DNA of 64,000 nt from CAVUCH01 sp963739995 (GTDB taxonomy: Bacteria; Acidobacteriota; Vicinamibacteria; Vicinamibacterales; JAENWD01). The notes under the pieces were generated by a model. It was not told the origin of the DNA. It did not search any database and saw nothing but the letters and a program-made list of their open reading frames with translations. Both the position numbers and the translations under genes were made by a program. The DNA is taken from positions 96,202 to 160,201 of the forward strand of contig CAVUCH010000012.1 of the NCBI GenBank assembly GCA_963739995.1, given 5' to 3'. Positions 42,331-50,784 of the stretch are shown one piece after another. How positions within the stretch are numbered: position 1 is the first letter of the stretch; each line of letters begins with the position of its first letter.

Positions 42331-43617
42331 ATGGCAATGAATCAGGCGGATGTGGCCTGGATGCTCGTCGCGACGGCGCTGGTGCTCCTCATGACTCCGG
42401 CGCTGGCGTTCTTCTACGGCGGGCTGGTGCGGTCGAAAAACGCGCTCAACACGATGATGATGAGCTTCGTGGCGCTCGGCGTGGTCGGCATCGTCTGGGC
42501 GCTCATCGGGTACTCCCTCGCATTTGCCCCCGGCACCGCGCTCATCGGGGGGCTCTCACGCGCGCTCCTGCGCAACGTGGGCCTCGAGGCGCAGGGCAGC
42601 ATCCCGCACGTGCTGTTCATGTCGTACCAGGGTACGTTTGCCATCATCACCGCGGCGCTCATTTCAGGCGCCATCGTCGAGCGCATGCGCTTCAGCGCGT
42701 ACATGTTGTTCATCACGCTGTGGGCGATCGTCGTCTATGCCCCGGTGGCCCACTGGGTGTGGGGCGGCGGATGGCTCGCTACGCTCGGCGCCCTCGATTT
42801 CGCGGGAGGGACGGTGGTGCACGTGAACGCCGGTGTCGCGGCGCTCGTGGCCGCCCTGGTGCTGGGTCCCCGGAAGGACTTCGCGCGCCAGGCGTTCCTG
42901 CCGCACAACGTGCCGTTCACCCTGCTGGGAGCGGGCCTCCTCTGGTTCGGCTGGTTCGGGTTCAACGCCGGCAGCGCGCTCGCCGCGAGCCCGTCGGCGG
43001 CCCTCGCGTTCACGACGACGTTCCTCGCGCCGATGGGAACGCTGGTGGTCTGGACGCTGCTCGACATGACGCGCAATCAGAAGGTGACTGCGGTCGGCGG
43101 TGCGACCGCCATCGTTGTGGGCCTGGTCGCCATCACCCCGGCTGCCGGGTTCGTCAGCCCGGTGAGCGCGATCGCACTCGGCGGGATTGCGGCGGTTCCG
43201 AGCTACTACGCGCTGGTCTGGCGCGTCCGCACCCGGCTCGATGACTCGCTGGACGTGGTCGCCGCGCACGGTCTCGGTGGCACCGTGGGCGCGCTGCTCA
43301 CCGGCGTGTTCGCCGAGAAGGCCTGGAACACGACCGTAGACGGGCTGATGTTCGGGAATCCGGCACAGCTCGGCATCCAGGCGGTAGCGGTGCTCGCCGC
43401 CGCCGCGTACAGCGGCGTCGGCACGTTCGCGCTGCTCAAGCTCGTGGCGCTCGTCCTGCCGCTCAGGGCGGAGGCCAACGACGAGGGCATCGGCATGGAC
43501 GTGAGCCAGCACGGCGAGGAAGCCTACGCGGATGGCGAAGGCGCGATTCTGGTGCTGCCGGATCGTGGCGTGCCGGCTGGGTCGCCCGTCATGGCGACGG
43601 AGGGTGGCCGCGCATGA
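42331..43617 (+). CDS. amtB: AmtB ammonium transporter
   Basis: 428 aa, about eleven membrane helices, without a cleavable signal peptide. Motifs MTPALAFFYGGLVRSKNALN, the SYQGTFAIITAALISGAIVE signature, GGTVVHVNAGVAALVAALVL and AAHGLGGTVGALLTGVFA carry the pore residues, including both conserved His. AGGAGG precedes ATG 42331. The C-terminal tail, which GlnK usually contacts, ends in an acidic and Gly-rich stretch. ATGA overlap with glnK. Confidence 0.96.
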   Translation: MAMNQADVAWMLVATALVLLMTPALAFFYGGLVRSKNALNTMMMSFVALGVVGIVWALIGYSLAFAPGTALIGGLSRALLRNVGLEAQGSIPHVLFMSYQGTFAIITAALISGAIVERMRFSAYMLFITLWAIVVYAPVAHWVWGGGWLATLGALDFAGGTVVHVNAGVAALVAALVLGPRKDFARQAFLPHNVPFTLLGAGLLWFGWFGFNAGSALAASPSAALAFTTTFLAPMGTLVVWTLLDMTRNQKVTAVGGATAIVVGLVAITPAAGFVSPVSAIALGGIAAVPSYYALVWRVRTRLDDSLDVVAAHGLGGTVGALLTGVFAEKAWNTTVDGLMFGNPAQLGIQAVAVLAAAAYSGVGTFALLKLVALVLPLRAEANDEGIGMDVSQHGEEAYADGEGAILVLPDRGVPAGSPVMATEGGRA

Positions 43618-43979
43618 AGCTGGTCATAGCGGTCGTCCGGCCCGATCGGCTGAGCGAGGTACTCGAGGAGCTGTTCCGGTCGGAAGTACAGGGCCTCACA
43701 ATCAGCCGCGTGCAGGGGCACGGCGGCGAGCGCGAGCACGTCGAAACGTATCGCGGCACCACCGTCAAGATGGAGCTGTCCGAGAAGGTGCGACTCGAGA
43801 TTGGGGTGTCGGACCATTTCGTGGAGCCCACCGTGCAGGCGATCATGCGCGGCGCCCGTACGGGCGACGTGGGCGACGGCAAGATTTTCGTCGTGCCGGT
43901 CGAGAAGGTGTTCCGGATCCGCACGGGAGAAGAGGATCAGGCCGCGGTGACGCCAGTCACCGTAGGCGCGTCAGGCTAG
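43614..43979 (+). CDS. glnK: PII-family signal protein (GlnK/GlnB)
   Basis: 121 aa PII trimer subunit that should block AmtB and report 2-oxoglutarate and ATP levels. Start KLVIAVVRPDRLSEVLEELF; T-loop EREHVETYRGTTVKMELSEK with the Tyr that is uridylylated in proteobacteria; C-terminal GARTGDVGDGKIFVVPVEKV. Overlap with amtB supports the GlnK name. Confidence 0.95.
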   Translation: MKLVIAVVRPDRLSEVLEELFRSEVQGLTISRVQGHGGEREHVETYRGTTVKMELSEKVRLEIGVSDHFVEPTVQAIMRGARTGDVGDGKIFVVPVEKVFRIRTGEEDQAAVTPVTVGASG

Positions 43980-44083
43980 TCGCGTCTCCACGCGGCTGGG
44001 TGGGGCGGGCGCCGGAGTACAGGGCTCTGGCGTTCGCCTCGCAGCCCGCATCGTTCTTGCAAGCCAGGGGACGCGGAGGATTC

Positions 44084-44650
44084 GTGATCCGACGTCACTC
44101 GTCCCGTCTGTCTCTGCCTTGGCGAGGACTGGTCGCCGGAGCGGTGGGCGGCTTCGTTGCCTCGTGGGCGATGGAGAGGTTCCAGGCCCGGTTCAGCCAG
44201 ACGACCGCGGACGGCCTTGACGCGGCGCAGCGCCGAAGCGGTCACGCTGCCACCTGGTCGGGCCGATCCCAGGATCAGGCGATCGGACAGCCGCGGCCGG
44301 CGACGGTGAAGACGGCCGACGTCGCGGCGGTCGCAACCGCCGGACGTCGCCTCTCCCCGTCCGAGCAGGACGTGGCTGGTCCGCTGATGCACTATGGCTT
44401 CGGGACCGCGGCGGGGGCCGTGTACGGCGCGCTAGCTGAAACACGTCCCGAACTGACCCGCTTTGGCGGTGTGCCGTTCGGCCTAGGGGTCTGGGCGACG
44501 GCGGACGAGGTTTCGGTCCCGGCGGCAGGACTATCTGTCGCACCCTGGGATCGCCCACTCCGTGCGCACTCCTACTCCATGCTGTCGCATGCGGTATACG
44601 GCCTGACGACAGAAGCCGTGCGCAAGATGGTTCGCTCGCGTCTGAGCTGA
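44084..44650 (+). CDS. YagU/DUF1440-like membrane protein
   Basis: 188 aa from GTG with GGAGGAT upstream. N-terminal helix LVAGAVGGFVASWAMERFQA, a polar middle and helices around HYGFGTAAGAVYGALAE, GGVPFGLGVWATADE and HAVYGLTTEAVRKM follow the DUF1440 pattern of inner-membrane proteins linked in E. coli to acid resistance. Function here unknown. 104 nt after glnK. Confidence 0.65.
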   Translation: MIRRHSSRLSLPWRGLVAGAVGGFVASWAMERFQARFSQTTADGLDAAQRRSGHAATWSGRSQDQAIGQPRPATVKTADVAAVATAGRRLSPSEQDVAGPLMHYGFGTAAGAVYGALAETRPELTRFGGVPFGLGVWATADEVSVPAAGLSVAPWDRPLRAHSYSMLSHAVYGLTTEAVRKMVRSRLS

Positions 44651-44689
44651 GCGGGCGGTCAGCTCCGTGCGGCGTTCCCTGACGTCAAA

Positions 44690-45568
44690 TCAATCGATCA
44701 GAATATCTGGCTCGAGCACGATCCGGCCGTTCTGGAAACGAACACCTGCCTGTCGAACCCACCCGGCCAGCGTTTCGACATCGAGACGTAGGCCTGCGTC
44801 GGCCTTCCGAGGCGACTTATCGGAGGGGCTGGTGTGCTCCCCTGAGCCGCCCGCCCGCGCCGCCTCGAGCGCAGCACTGACTGCGTCGTTGGCGAGAGCC
44901 TCGCTCACGGCGACACGCCCTGACAGGCGTGCGCCACGGAACTCGGTGAGCAGGGCGCCTGCACCCGGCAGGTCTGTCAACACTCCGCTGGATGGGGGCC
45001 CAGGCGCGCTGGTCTTCTGCGGTCCCTGACGCCCCTCGGGGCGGACGCCCTCCTCCGGCACATCGACCACGGCGCGGACACGGAGCACGCCCGCGTCCCC
45101 CTCGAATGCGACGGTCTGCACGAGCGCCAGCAGATCCGCAACGCCTGCCCGTGACGCGAGCATCCGGAGATCGATTGCCACCCCATCTCGCGCGATCTCC
45201 ACGCCCGGCGGCGCCAGCCCCGTGGCGATGACGAGTCGGCTGATGGCACTCCATGTCATCGACGGACGCGCCACGAGCAAGTAGAGCCGCGGATCCGAGG
45301 CGAGATCGATCGGACCCCGGATGCGCAGATGAATCGCCAGCCGTGTGTCGAATCCGAAGACGGATTTCACCACGGCCACGCCGATCTCGTTGGCTGCCCT
45401 GAGCGTCACGTTCAGCCCGCCCATCTTGCGGGCAGCACCCACTCGCGCCACCAGCACATCCACGAGGTGCTGGGTGATCGGCACCATGGCTTCCACCCGG
45501 GTGCCCGCAAGTCCGCGCAATCCGGCAGCGCGTTCACGCTCCAGAACCCGTAACAGAGCCGTGTTCAT
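44690..45568 (-). CDS. Conserved protein of unknown function
   Basis: 292 aa from ATG 45568, no signal peptide or membrane helix. The first 170 residues (VLERERAAGLRGLAG, FDTRLAIHLRIRGPID, GVEIARDGVAIDLRMLASRA) look like a beta-sandwich with two lipid-binding-like halves; the C-terminal third is low-complexity Ala/Ser/Gly. I do not recognise a family. It stands alone, convergent with the YagU-like gene and divergent from the membrane-stress operon. Confidence 0.6.
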   Translation of the reverse strand: MNTALLRVLERERAAGLRGLAGTRVEAMVPITQHLVDVLVARVGAARKMGGLNVTLRAANEIGVAVVKSVFGFDTRLAIHLRIRGPIDLASDPRLYLLVARPSMTWSAISRLVIATGLAPPGVEIARDGVAIDLRMLASRAGVADLLALVQTVAFEGDAGVLRVRAVVDVPEEGVRPEGRQGPQKTSAPGPPSSGVLTDLPGAGALLTEFRGARLSGRVAVSEALANDAVSAALEAARAGGSGEHTSPSDKSPRKADAGLRLDVETLAGWVRQAGVRFQNGRIVLEPDILID

Positions 45569-45690
45569 GCCCCCGATGTTGCAAACCCGCGGCCCGCTTG
45601 GCCGATGGCACGCTACTTCCTTACGTACCCCTTGCAACAGGTGCGGGTGCACCGCGTGGACATAAGGATGACCCATCGAAAGGATGTTCT

Positions 45691-46500
45691 ATGAGCCCAG
45701 AGAACCCTCAGTCCGGAAAGCGGGGCACGAGAGCAGGTAGCCGTTCCGGCAATGAGAAGACCTTTGGTACTGATTTTGACCAGAACGCGCAGCGTTCCCA
45801 GGTTGATTCACTGAATACGGTTTCGGATCAGTCAGGCACCGGCCTTGGCGCAACTGAGTTCGGCACCACGACGGGTGCCACCAACTATGGAACCACTGGT
45901 TCGGCCGGGATCGGCCAGGCAGATCAGCAGACTGCCGGGATCCTGAACCAGGTGCGGGACAAGGCGGCCTCGCAGCTGAACGAGCAGAAGACCCGCGCCA
46001 CCGACAGCCTCGGCAGCGTGGCCCAGGCCGTGCGGCAGTCGACGCAGCACCTCCGCGAGCAGCAGTACGACACGGTGGCCCAGTTCGTCGAGCGCGCCGC
46101 CGATCAGATCGAGCGCTTCTCGAACCATCTGCGCGAGCGCGACCTCAACGAACTCATGTCGGAGGCGCAGCGCTTCGCCCGACACCAGCCGGCGGTGTTC
46201 ATCGGGTCCAGCTTTGCAGCCGGCATGCTCGCAGCGCGGTTCATCAAGGCGTCACGCCCGGCGCGAAGCTTCGATGACCGGGGCTATCCGGGGTACGGCG
46301 GCGGGGCCGACAGCGCGTTCAACCGCGGCGGCGCGCTCGACCGTGACGCCAGCGCTGGCACAGGCACGTCGTACGGCGCGGGCCCCTCGTTCGGCGAGAG
46401 CACCGGGCTCGGTGGTGGGGACACCTCGTTCGACCGCAACCCGTCGTTCGGCAACTCGACGGACAGGCCAGGGGATGTCACGGGCCGGGGAGAGCTCTAA
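45691..46500 (+). CDS. Glycine/serine-rich stress-associated protein, first gene of operon
   Basis: 269 aa. Ser/Gly/Thr-rich ends surround an amphipathic helical middle (about 85-165: LNQVRDKAASQLNEQKTRAT, TQHLREQQYDTVAQFVERAA) and one hydrophobic helix (VFIGSSFAAGMLAARFI). AAAGGA precedes ATG 45691. The architecture resembles ElaB/YqjD and LEA-like membrane-anchored helper proteins. It overlaps the next gene by one base (TAATG). Confidence 0.7.
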   Translation: MSPENPQSGKRGTRAGSRSGNEKTFGTDFDQNAQRSQVDSLNTVSDQSGTGLGATEFGTTTGATNYGTTGSAGIGQADQQTAGILNQVRDKAASQLNEQKTRATDSLGSVAQAVRQSTQHLREQQYDTVAQFVERAADQIERFSNHLRERDLNELMSEAQRFARHQPAVFIGSSFAAGMLAARFIKASRPARSFDDRGYPGYGGGADSAFNRGGALDRDASAGTGTSYGAGPSFGESTGLGGGDTSFDRNPSFGNSTDRPGDVTGRGEL

Positions 46501-46895
46501 TGGAACCGCGGAAGGACGACAAGTCGCTCGGCGAGCTGTTCAGCGAGCTCTCGCGTGACACGGCAGAACTCGTCCGCAAGGAGGTGCAGCTCGCACGGAC
46601 GGAGATGACGGCCCGTGCGTCCAAGGTCGGCCGGCACGTCGTCTTCATCGCCATCGGGGGCTTCATCGCCTACGCGGGCGTGCTCGCACTGGTGGCCGCC
46701 CTCGTCATTGTGCTCGAGGCGGTCGGCCTCACCTGGTGGGCCTCGGCTCTCATCGTCGGTATTGTCGTCGCGCTCGCCGGGTACCTGTTCGTTCAGCGAG
46801 GGATCTCGGGGCTGCAGCGCGACAGCCTCACGCCTACAGAAACCATTGAAACACTGAAGGAGAATGCGGCATGGGCGAAGGGCCAAAGGACCTGA
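46500..46895 (+). CDS. Phage-holin-superfamily-like (PF07332 type) membrane protein
   Basis: 131 aa: an amphipathic start (LGELFSELSRDTAELVRKEV), two membrane helices (HVVFIAIGGFIAYAGVLALV and WASALIVGIVVALAGYLFVQ) and a short cytosolic tail. This family is called holin-3_6, but in bacteria it accompanies DUF3618 and YqjD-like proteins and is not lytic. It overlaps both neighbours, giving a translationally coupled trio. Confidence 0.82.
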   Translation: MEPRKDDKSLGELFSELSRDTAELVRKEVQLARTEMTARASKVGRHVVFIAIGGFIAYAGVLALVAALVIVLEAVGLTWWASALIVGIVVALAGYLFVQRGISGLQRDSLTPTETIETLKENAAWAKGQRT

Positions 46896-48307
46896 GAGAC
46901 GACGCGGGGCGGCTCGACGCGCCGCGGAACGATGACATGGTGGGCCGCGGCGAACCCGACCTCATCGGGCGGGGCACCCCGGGGGCCGAGCCTCTCACCC
47001 CTGGGACGAGCGCGTACGCGTACGGATCGACCACCAGCAGCTCGGGTGCCTCCGACAACACGGACACGACGCCCGAGACGGCTGAGATCCGCGCGGAGAT
47101 CGAGCAGAAGCGCGCGGAGATCAGCGAGACGATCGACGAGATCACCCAGCGGCTCTCGCCGGGGAACCTGGTCTCGCAGGCAACCGACACCGTGAAGGGA
47201 ACGGCACGCGACACGATGCACCGCGCCACCGAAACGGCCAGCGACACGGCGCGGCGCGTGGCCGGGAGCGCGAGTGACGCGGCAAGCCAGGTCGCCCGTT
47301 CATCCCGGCGTGCCGGGCAGACAGCGGCATATCAGGTGCGCGAGCACCCCTGGTCTGCTGGAGTGCTGCTCGCGGGCCTCGGTGCGGCAACCTGGTGGAT
47401 GATGAGCCGCCGTTCGAGCGGCGTGGAGGAATGGGACGTGGACGATTACACCGAAGAGAGCCTCTATTACGACGATGAACAGTTCAGCGTGGATCGCGGC
47501 AACCGGTTCGTGAACGTCGTGCGCGACAACCCTATGCCGATCGCGCTCACGACGATCGGCATCGGCTGGTGGATGTGGAATCAGCGGACGGGAAGCCGGC
47601 AGGTGACCTCCGGCTCGGGCTATCCCGAGGCCAGTTTCGACCCGACCTGGGACAGCCGCACCGGGTATGGCGCTGCCGGGGCCGAGGCGGGAACATACCG
47701 GCGGTTCGACAGCGATAGGGGCGTGTGGGTAGGCGGTGAAGAAGGCGAGGGGACGACGGAGCGGGTGAAGGCCGCCGTGTCGGACGCCTCCGACCGTGCG
47801 CGCGAGACGCTCTCGAGTGCGACCGGCCGTGCGCGCGAGAAGCTCTCGAGTGCGACCGACCGTGCGCGCGAGACGCTCTCGAGCGCGACCGGCCGCGCGC
47901 GCGAGACGATGGACGATGTCGGCGTACGGACCCGTCAGACCGCCAGCCGCGCGCAGCAGCAGATTGGCCAGTACAGCCGTCAGGCCAAGTCACAGCTGCA
48001 GTACTGGATGGAGCAGAACCCCCTGGCGGTTGGCGCCGTGGCAATGGCGGTCGGTGCCGCCGTGGGTTTGGCCCTTCCGGAAACGCGACGCGAGCAGGAG
48101 CTGATGGGCGATGCGCGCGACCGCATGGTCGACAATGCGAAGTCCATGGCCAACACGGCCGTCGACCGTGCCACCGAGGCGGCTCAGAACCTCGTGGGGA
48201 CGGCCCAGGGTGCGGCGGACACCACGAACAGCACCGCCAACGCGGCGCGGGATGCCATCAGCCGGGCGTCGCAGGCGGCGAAGGACACCATCAACAAGGC
48301 CGATTGA
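46871..48307 (+). CDS. DUF3618-containing protein with hendecad repeats
   Basis: 478 aa. DUF3618 segment around residues 70-110 (AEIRAEIEQKRAEISETIDE and ITQRLSPGNL), a membrane helix after HPWSAGVLLAGLGAATWWMM, a second at PIALTTIGIGWWMWN, and a third at VGAVAMAVGAAVGLALP. Residues about 305-348 are 11-residue repeats of the type DRARETLSSAT, encoded by 33-bp near-identical units (47785-47915); the Ala-rich end is similar. It overlaps the previous gene by 25 nt. Confidence 0.85.
   Translation: MGEGPKDLRDDAGRLDAPRNDDMVGRGEPDLIGRGTPGAEPLTPGTSAYAYGSTTSSSGASDNTDTTPETAEIRAEIEQKRAEISETIDEITQRLSPGNLVSQATDTVKGTARDTMHRATETASDTARRVAGSASDAASQVARSSRRAGQTAAYQVREHPWSAGVLLAGLGAATWWMMSRRSSGVEEWDVDDYTEESLYYDDEQFSVDRGNRFVNVVRDNPMPIALTTIGIGWWMWNQRTGSRQVTSGSGYPEASFDPTWDSRTGYGAAGAEAGTYRRFDSDRGVWVGGEEGEGTTERVKAAVSDASDRARETLSSATGRAREKLSSATDRARETLSSATGRARETMDDVGVRTRQTASRAQQQIGQYSRQAKSQLQYWMEQNPLAVGAVAMAVGAAVGLALPETRREQELMGDARDRMVDNAKSMANTAVDRATEAAQNLVGTAQGAADTTNSTANAARDAISRASQAAKDTINKAD
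47785..47915. repeat. 33-bp tandem repeat inside the DUF3618 gene
   Basis: About 3.6 units of GTGCGCGCGAGACGCTCTCG-type sequence with a 33-nt period, coding for 11-residue amphipathic repeats. Near-identity between units suggests recent slippage, so copy number may vary. Confidence 0.75.
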
Positions 48308-48314
48308 CGCCTCG

Positions 48315-48377
48315 CCGGGGCTTCGGCCCCGGTACCATGCACTCCAGAAAGCGCCGGGCATGGCGTCCCGGCGCTTT
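48315..48377. terminator. Two hairpins between convergent DUF3618 and sufE genes
   Basis: First CCGGGGC-TTCG-GCCCCGG (48315-48332), without a T run. Second AAAGCGCCGGG-8 nt-CCCGGCGCTTT (48348-48377), an 11-bp stem flanked by A and T runs, which can end transcription from both sides. The second overlaps the sufE stop codon. Confidence 0.75.
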
Positions 48378-48814
48378 CAATCCGGCTGTCGTGCGCGCGC
48401 GGCGAGCGCCCGCACAGCGTTGACCATCCCCATCAGGCCCATCCCTTTCCCCATCGAGATGTTCTGACGGAAGATCTGCTCGACGATCTCGGGCGACACC
48501 GCTTCGATTTCCGCCGGCGTCAGTCCCGACAGTGTCTTCTCGAGAATTGCCGCCAGCGCCTTCGCTGAAATGCCCGACGGGTTCTCCACCGCGAAATGCA
48601 GCGTGAGTGTCCCGTCAGGCCGTTTCATCGCCCACGCATACGCATCCGACTCGCACTGCGGCACCTGGTGTGACGGATCGAATGGACGCTGTGCCACCTC
48701 CGGCGGCACCTCCCTGAACTGGTCTGCATAACTCAGAAGCAGATTCGTCCGGTCCGCGGGGTCGGGAAACATCGCGAACGTATCGAGCAGCTTCTGGAGA
48801 CGCGGGGGGTTCAT
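48377..48814 (-). CDS. sufE: SufE-family sulfur acceptor protein
   Basis: 145 aa. SufE accepts sulfane sulfur from a cysteine desulfurase on its Cys, here in VPQCESDAYAWAM, for iron-sulfur assembly. The fold pattern continues with LHFAVENPSGISAKALAAIL and ends in a basic helix. No sufS or sufBCD is nearby; the upstream neighbour is a sulfurtransferase 21 nt away on the same strand, a functional match. Confidence 0.88.
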   Translation of the reverse strand: MNPPRLQKLLDTFAMFPDPADRTNLLLSYADQFREVPPEVAQRPFDPSHQVPQCESDAYAWAMKRPDGTLTLHFAVENPSGISAKALAAILEKTLSGLTPAEIEAVSPEIVEQIFRQNISMGKGMGLMGMVNAVRALAARARQPD

Positions 48815-48835
48815 GATGGAAGTGAAAACTGAAGC

Positions 48836-49699
48836 CTACCTCTCAATCGGCACGCCCACCAGGTTCCCCCATTCCGTCCAGCTCCCGTCGTAGTTGCGGA
48901 CGTTTCCGAACCCGAGCAGGTATTTCAGGGCGAACCACGTGTGGCTGCTGCGCTCGCCGATGCGGCAATAGGCGATCGTTTCGTTCCCCGCCTGGAGTCC
49001 GTTCTGGTCCACGTACAACGCGCGCAGTTCCTCCGCGCTCTTGAACGTTCCGTCCTCGGGGTTGACGGCGCGTGCCCACGGGATGCTCTTTGCGCCCGGA
49101 ATGTGGCCCCCCCTCATCGCCCCTTCGTTCGGGTACTCCGGCATGTGGAGGCGCGTGCCCGAGAACTCCTCAGGGCTCCTGACGTCCACGAGCTGCCCGT
49201 GCGCCTTCACGTGCGCGAGCACCTCCTCACGGAACGCGCGGATCTCCGCATCCTGGCGTTCAGGAGCTGCGTAGGTGGTCGGCGGGTATCGCGGTACGTC
49301 GCGGGTAAGCGGCCGGTTTTCCTTCTCCCACTTCAGGCGCCCGCCGTCCATCACCTTCGCACGGGTGTGGCCGAACAACTGGAACACCCAGAAGGCGTAG
49401 CACGCCCACCAGTTGTTCCGGTCGCCGTAGAACACCACCGTGGTATCGCGCGTGACCCCGATGCGCGACATCAGCGCGTTGAACGCCTCACGTCCGACGT
49501 AGTCGCGGCGGATCTGGTCATTGAGGTCGCTCGTCCAGTCGACGTGCACGGCGCCCGGGATGTGCCCCGAGGCGTAGAGCAGCGTGTCTTCGTTCGACTC
49601 GACGAGCCGTATTGTGGAATCGTGCAGGTGCTCGGCCACCCAGTCCGTGGTGACGAGCACGTCCGGGTTGGCGTAGTTGCGGTCGATGATCTGGGACAT
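48836..49699 (-). CDS. Rhodanese-type thiosulfate sulfurtransferase
   Basis: 287 aa with two rhodanese domains. The first (residues 15-130) is inactive-like; the second carries the persulfide Cys in YCRIGERSSHTWFAL. CDC25-like linker features GHIPGAVHVDW and GHIPGAKSIPW mark both domains. It transfers sulfur from thiosulfate to thiophilic acceptors, and sufE follows directly in the same transcript. Confidence 0.92.
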   Translation of the reverse strand: MSQIIDRNYANPDVLVTTDWVAEHLHDSTIRLVESNEDTLLYASGHIPGAVHVDWTSDLNDQIRRDYVGREAFNALMSRIGVTRDTTVVFYGDRNNWWACYAFWVFQLFGHTRAKVMDGGRLKWEKENRPLTRDVPRYPPTTYAAPERQDAEIRAFREEVLAHVKAHGQLVDVRSPEEFSGTRLHMPEYPNEGAMRGGHIPGAKSIPWARAVNPEDGTFKSAEELRALYVDQNGLQAGNETIAYCRIGERSSHTWFALKYLLGFGNVRNYDGSWTEWGNLVGVPIER

Positions 49700-49801
49700 G
49701 CAACGAGAATATCAGGCGCGCGGCGGTCGCCCGCGGGTTGGCGCAGTGGCGCTGGTGACTTCCGCGTTGGTTGCGTGGCCGTTCTGGCGGATGTTCGGGT
49801 G

Positions 49802-49807
49802 TATGTT
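49802..49807 (+). promoter_or_regulatory. -10-like box of the DUF1080 gene (probable leaderless start)
   Basis: TATGTT ends 6 nt before ATG 49814, the spacing seen at modA and the GcvT gene. Confidence 0.35.
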
Positions 49808-49813
49808 TACCTG

Positions 49814-50758
49814 ATGACCCGGCTTCCTGCGCTCGCACTGGCCTTCACGTGGCTGGTGTCCAGCCCTCCTCCGATGCTTGCCCAGGGGGACCGCGATGGG
49901 AGGGACTGGATTCAGCTGTTCAACGGCAAGGACCTCGATGGCTGGACGGCGAAGATCGCCGGGCACGAGCTCGGCGACAACTACGGCAACACCTTCCGCG
50001 TGCGGGACGGACACCTGATCGTGTCGTACGATCAGTACACGAGCTTCGACAACAGATTCGGCCATCTGTTCTATCGAGGAACGTACTCGCACTACCGGAT
50101 CGCCGTGGAGTACCGGTTCGTGGGCGACCAGGCACGGGGAGGACCAGCATGGGCGCTTCGGAACAGCGGAATCATGGTCCACGGGCAACGGCCCGAGACA
50201 ATCCGCAAGGATCAGGACTTTCCTATTTCGATCGAGGTGCAGCTGCTGGGCGGCAGCGGCGCGGGTGAGCGGACGACGGCGAACCTGTGCACGCCCGGAA
50301 CACACGTGGTCATCGACGGCGCGCTCTTCACAACACACTGCCTCAACTCGCAATCGAAGACGTACCACGGCGAGCAGTGGGTGCGGGTCGAGGCCGAAGT
50401 GCTCGGCGCGGGACGGATCACGCACTTCGTGAACGGCGAGCCCGTTCTCCGCTACGAGCAAGCGCAGATCGGTGGCGGGAACGTCATCAACTACGACCCG
50501 GCGGTCAAGAAGGACGGCGCGCTGCTGATGGAGGGCTCCATCTCCTTGCAGTCAGAGAGCCACCCCGTGGAATTCCGGAAGGTCGAGCTCCTGAACCTGG
50601 CCGGGTGCATGGATCCGAAGGCAAAGAATTACAGGGCGTACTTTGTCAGGGCGGACGAGGGGAGCTGTCGGGTACTAGGCTCCGGGCTGCAGGCTGCAGC
50701 CTGCAGGCATTGCCAGGCATCAGACCAGGCCTTAGCCCGACGAGCCCGTAGGCTGTAG
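49814..50758 (+). CDS. Secreted DUF1080 (3-keto-disaccharide hydrolase-like) protein
   Basis: 314 aa. Signal peptide residues 1-22 (MTRLPALALAFTWLVSSPPP start, cleavage near MLAQG). Concanavalin-like DUF1080 domain: WIQLFNGKDLDGWTAKIAGH, FRVRDGHLIVSYDQY, NSGIMVHGQRPETI and PVEFRKVELLNLAGC. Members act on sugars or glycans outside the cell. The last roughly 28 residues are encoded by the fold-back repeat and have no family match, so the natural stop was probably lost when the repeat arrived. Confidence 0.85.
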   Translation: MTRLPALALAFTWLVSSPPPMLAQGDRDGRDWIQLFNGKDLDGWTAKIAGHELGDNYGNTFRVRDGHLIVSYDQYTSFDNRFGHLFYRGTYSHYRIAVEYRFVGDQARGGPAWALRNSGIMVHGQRPETIRKDQDFPISIEVQLLGGSGAGERTTANLCTPGTHVVIDGALFTTHCLNSQSKTYHGEQWVRVEAEVLGAGRITHFVNGEPVLRYEQAQIGGGNVINYDPAVKKDGALLMEGSISLQSESHPVEFRKVELLNLAGCMDPKAKNYRAYFVRADEGSCRVLGSGLQAAACRHCQASDQALARRARRL

Positions 50759-50775
50759 TCTGCAGCCTGGAGCCT
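50677..50775. repeat. Fold-back element with 25-bp inverted ends
   Basis: Left arm 50677-50701 (AGGCTCCGGGCTGCAGG...) and right arm 50751-50775 read on the other strand (AGGCTCCAGGCTGCAGA...) agree at 22 of 25 positions. The DUF1080 stop codon lies in the right arm. Same family as the element at 628-723. Confidence 0.6.
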
Positions 50776-50784
50776 GCCCCGCGC

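Noticed and set aside
46500..46895. Prophage holin
   Set aside because: The holin-like family name is historical; no lysin or phage genes, and the neighbours are DUF3618 and a helper protein typical of cellular operons.
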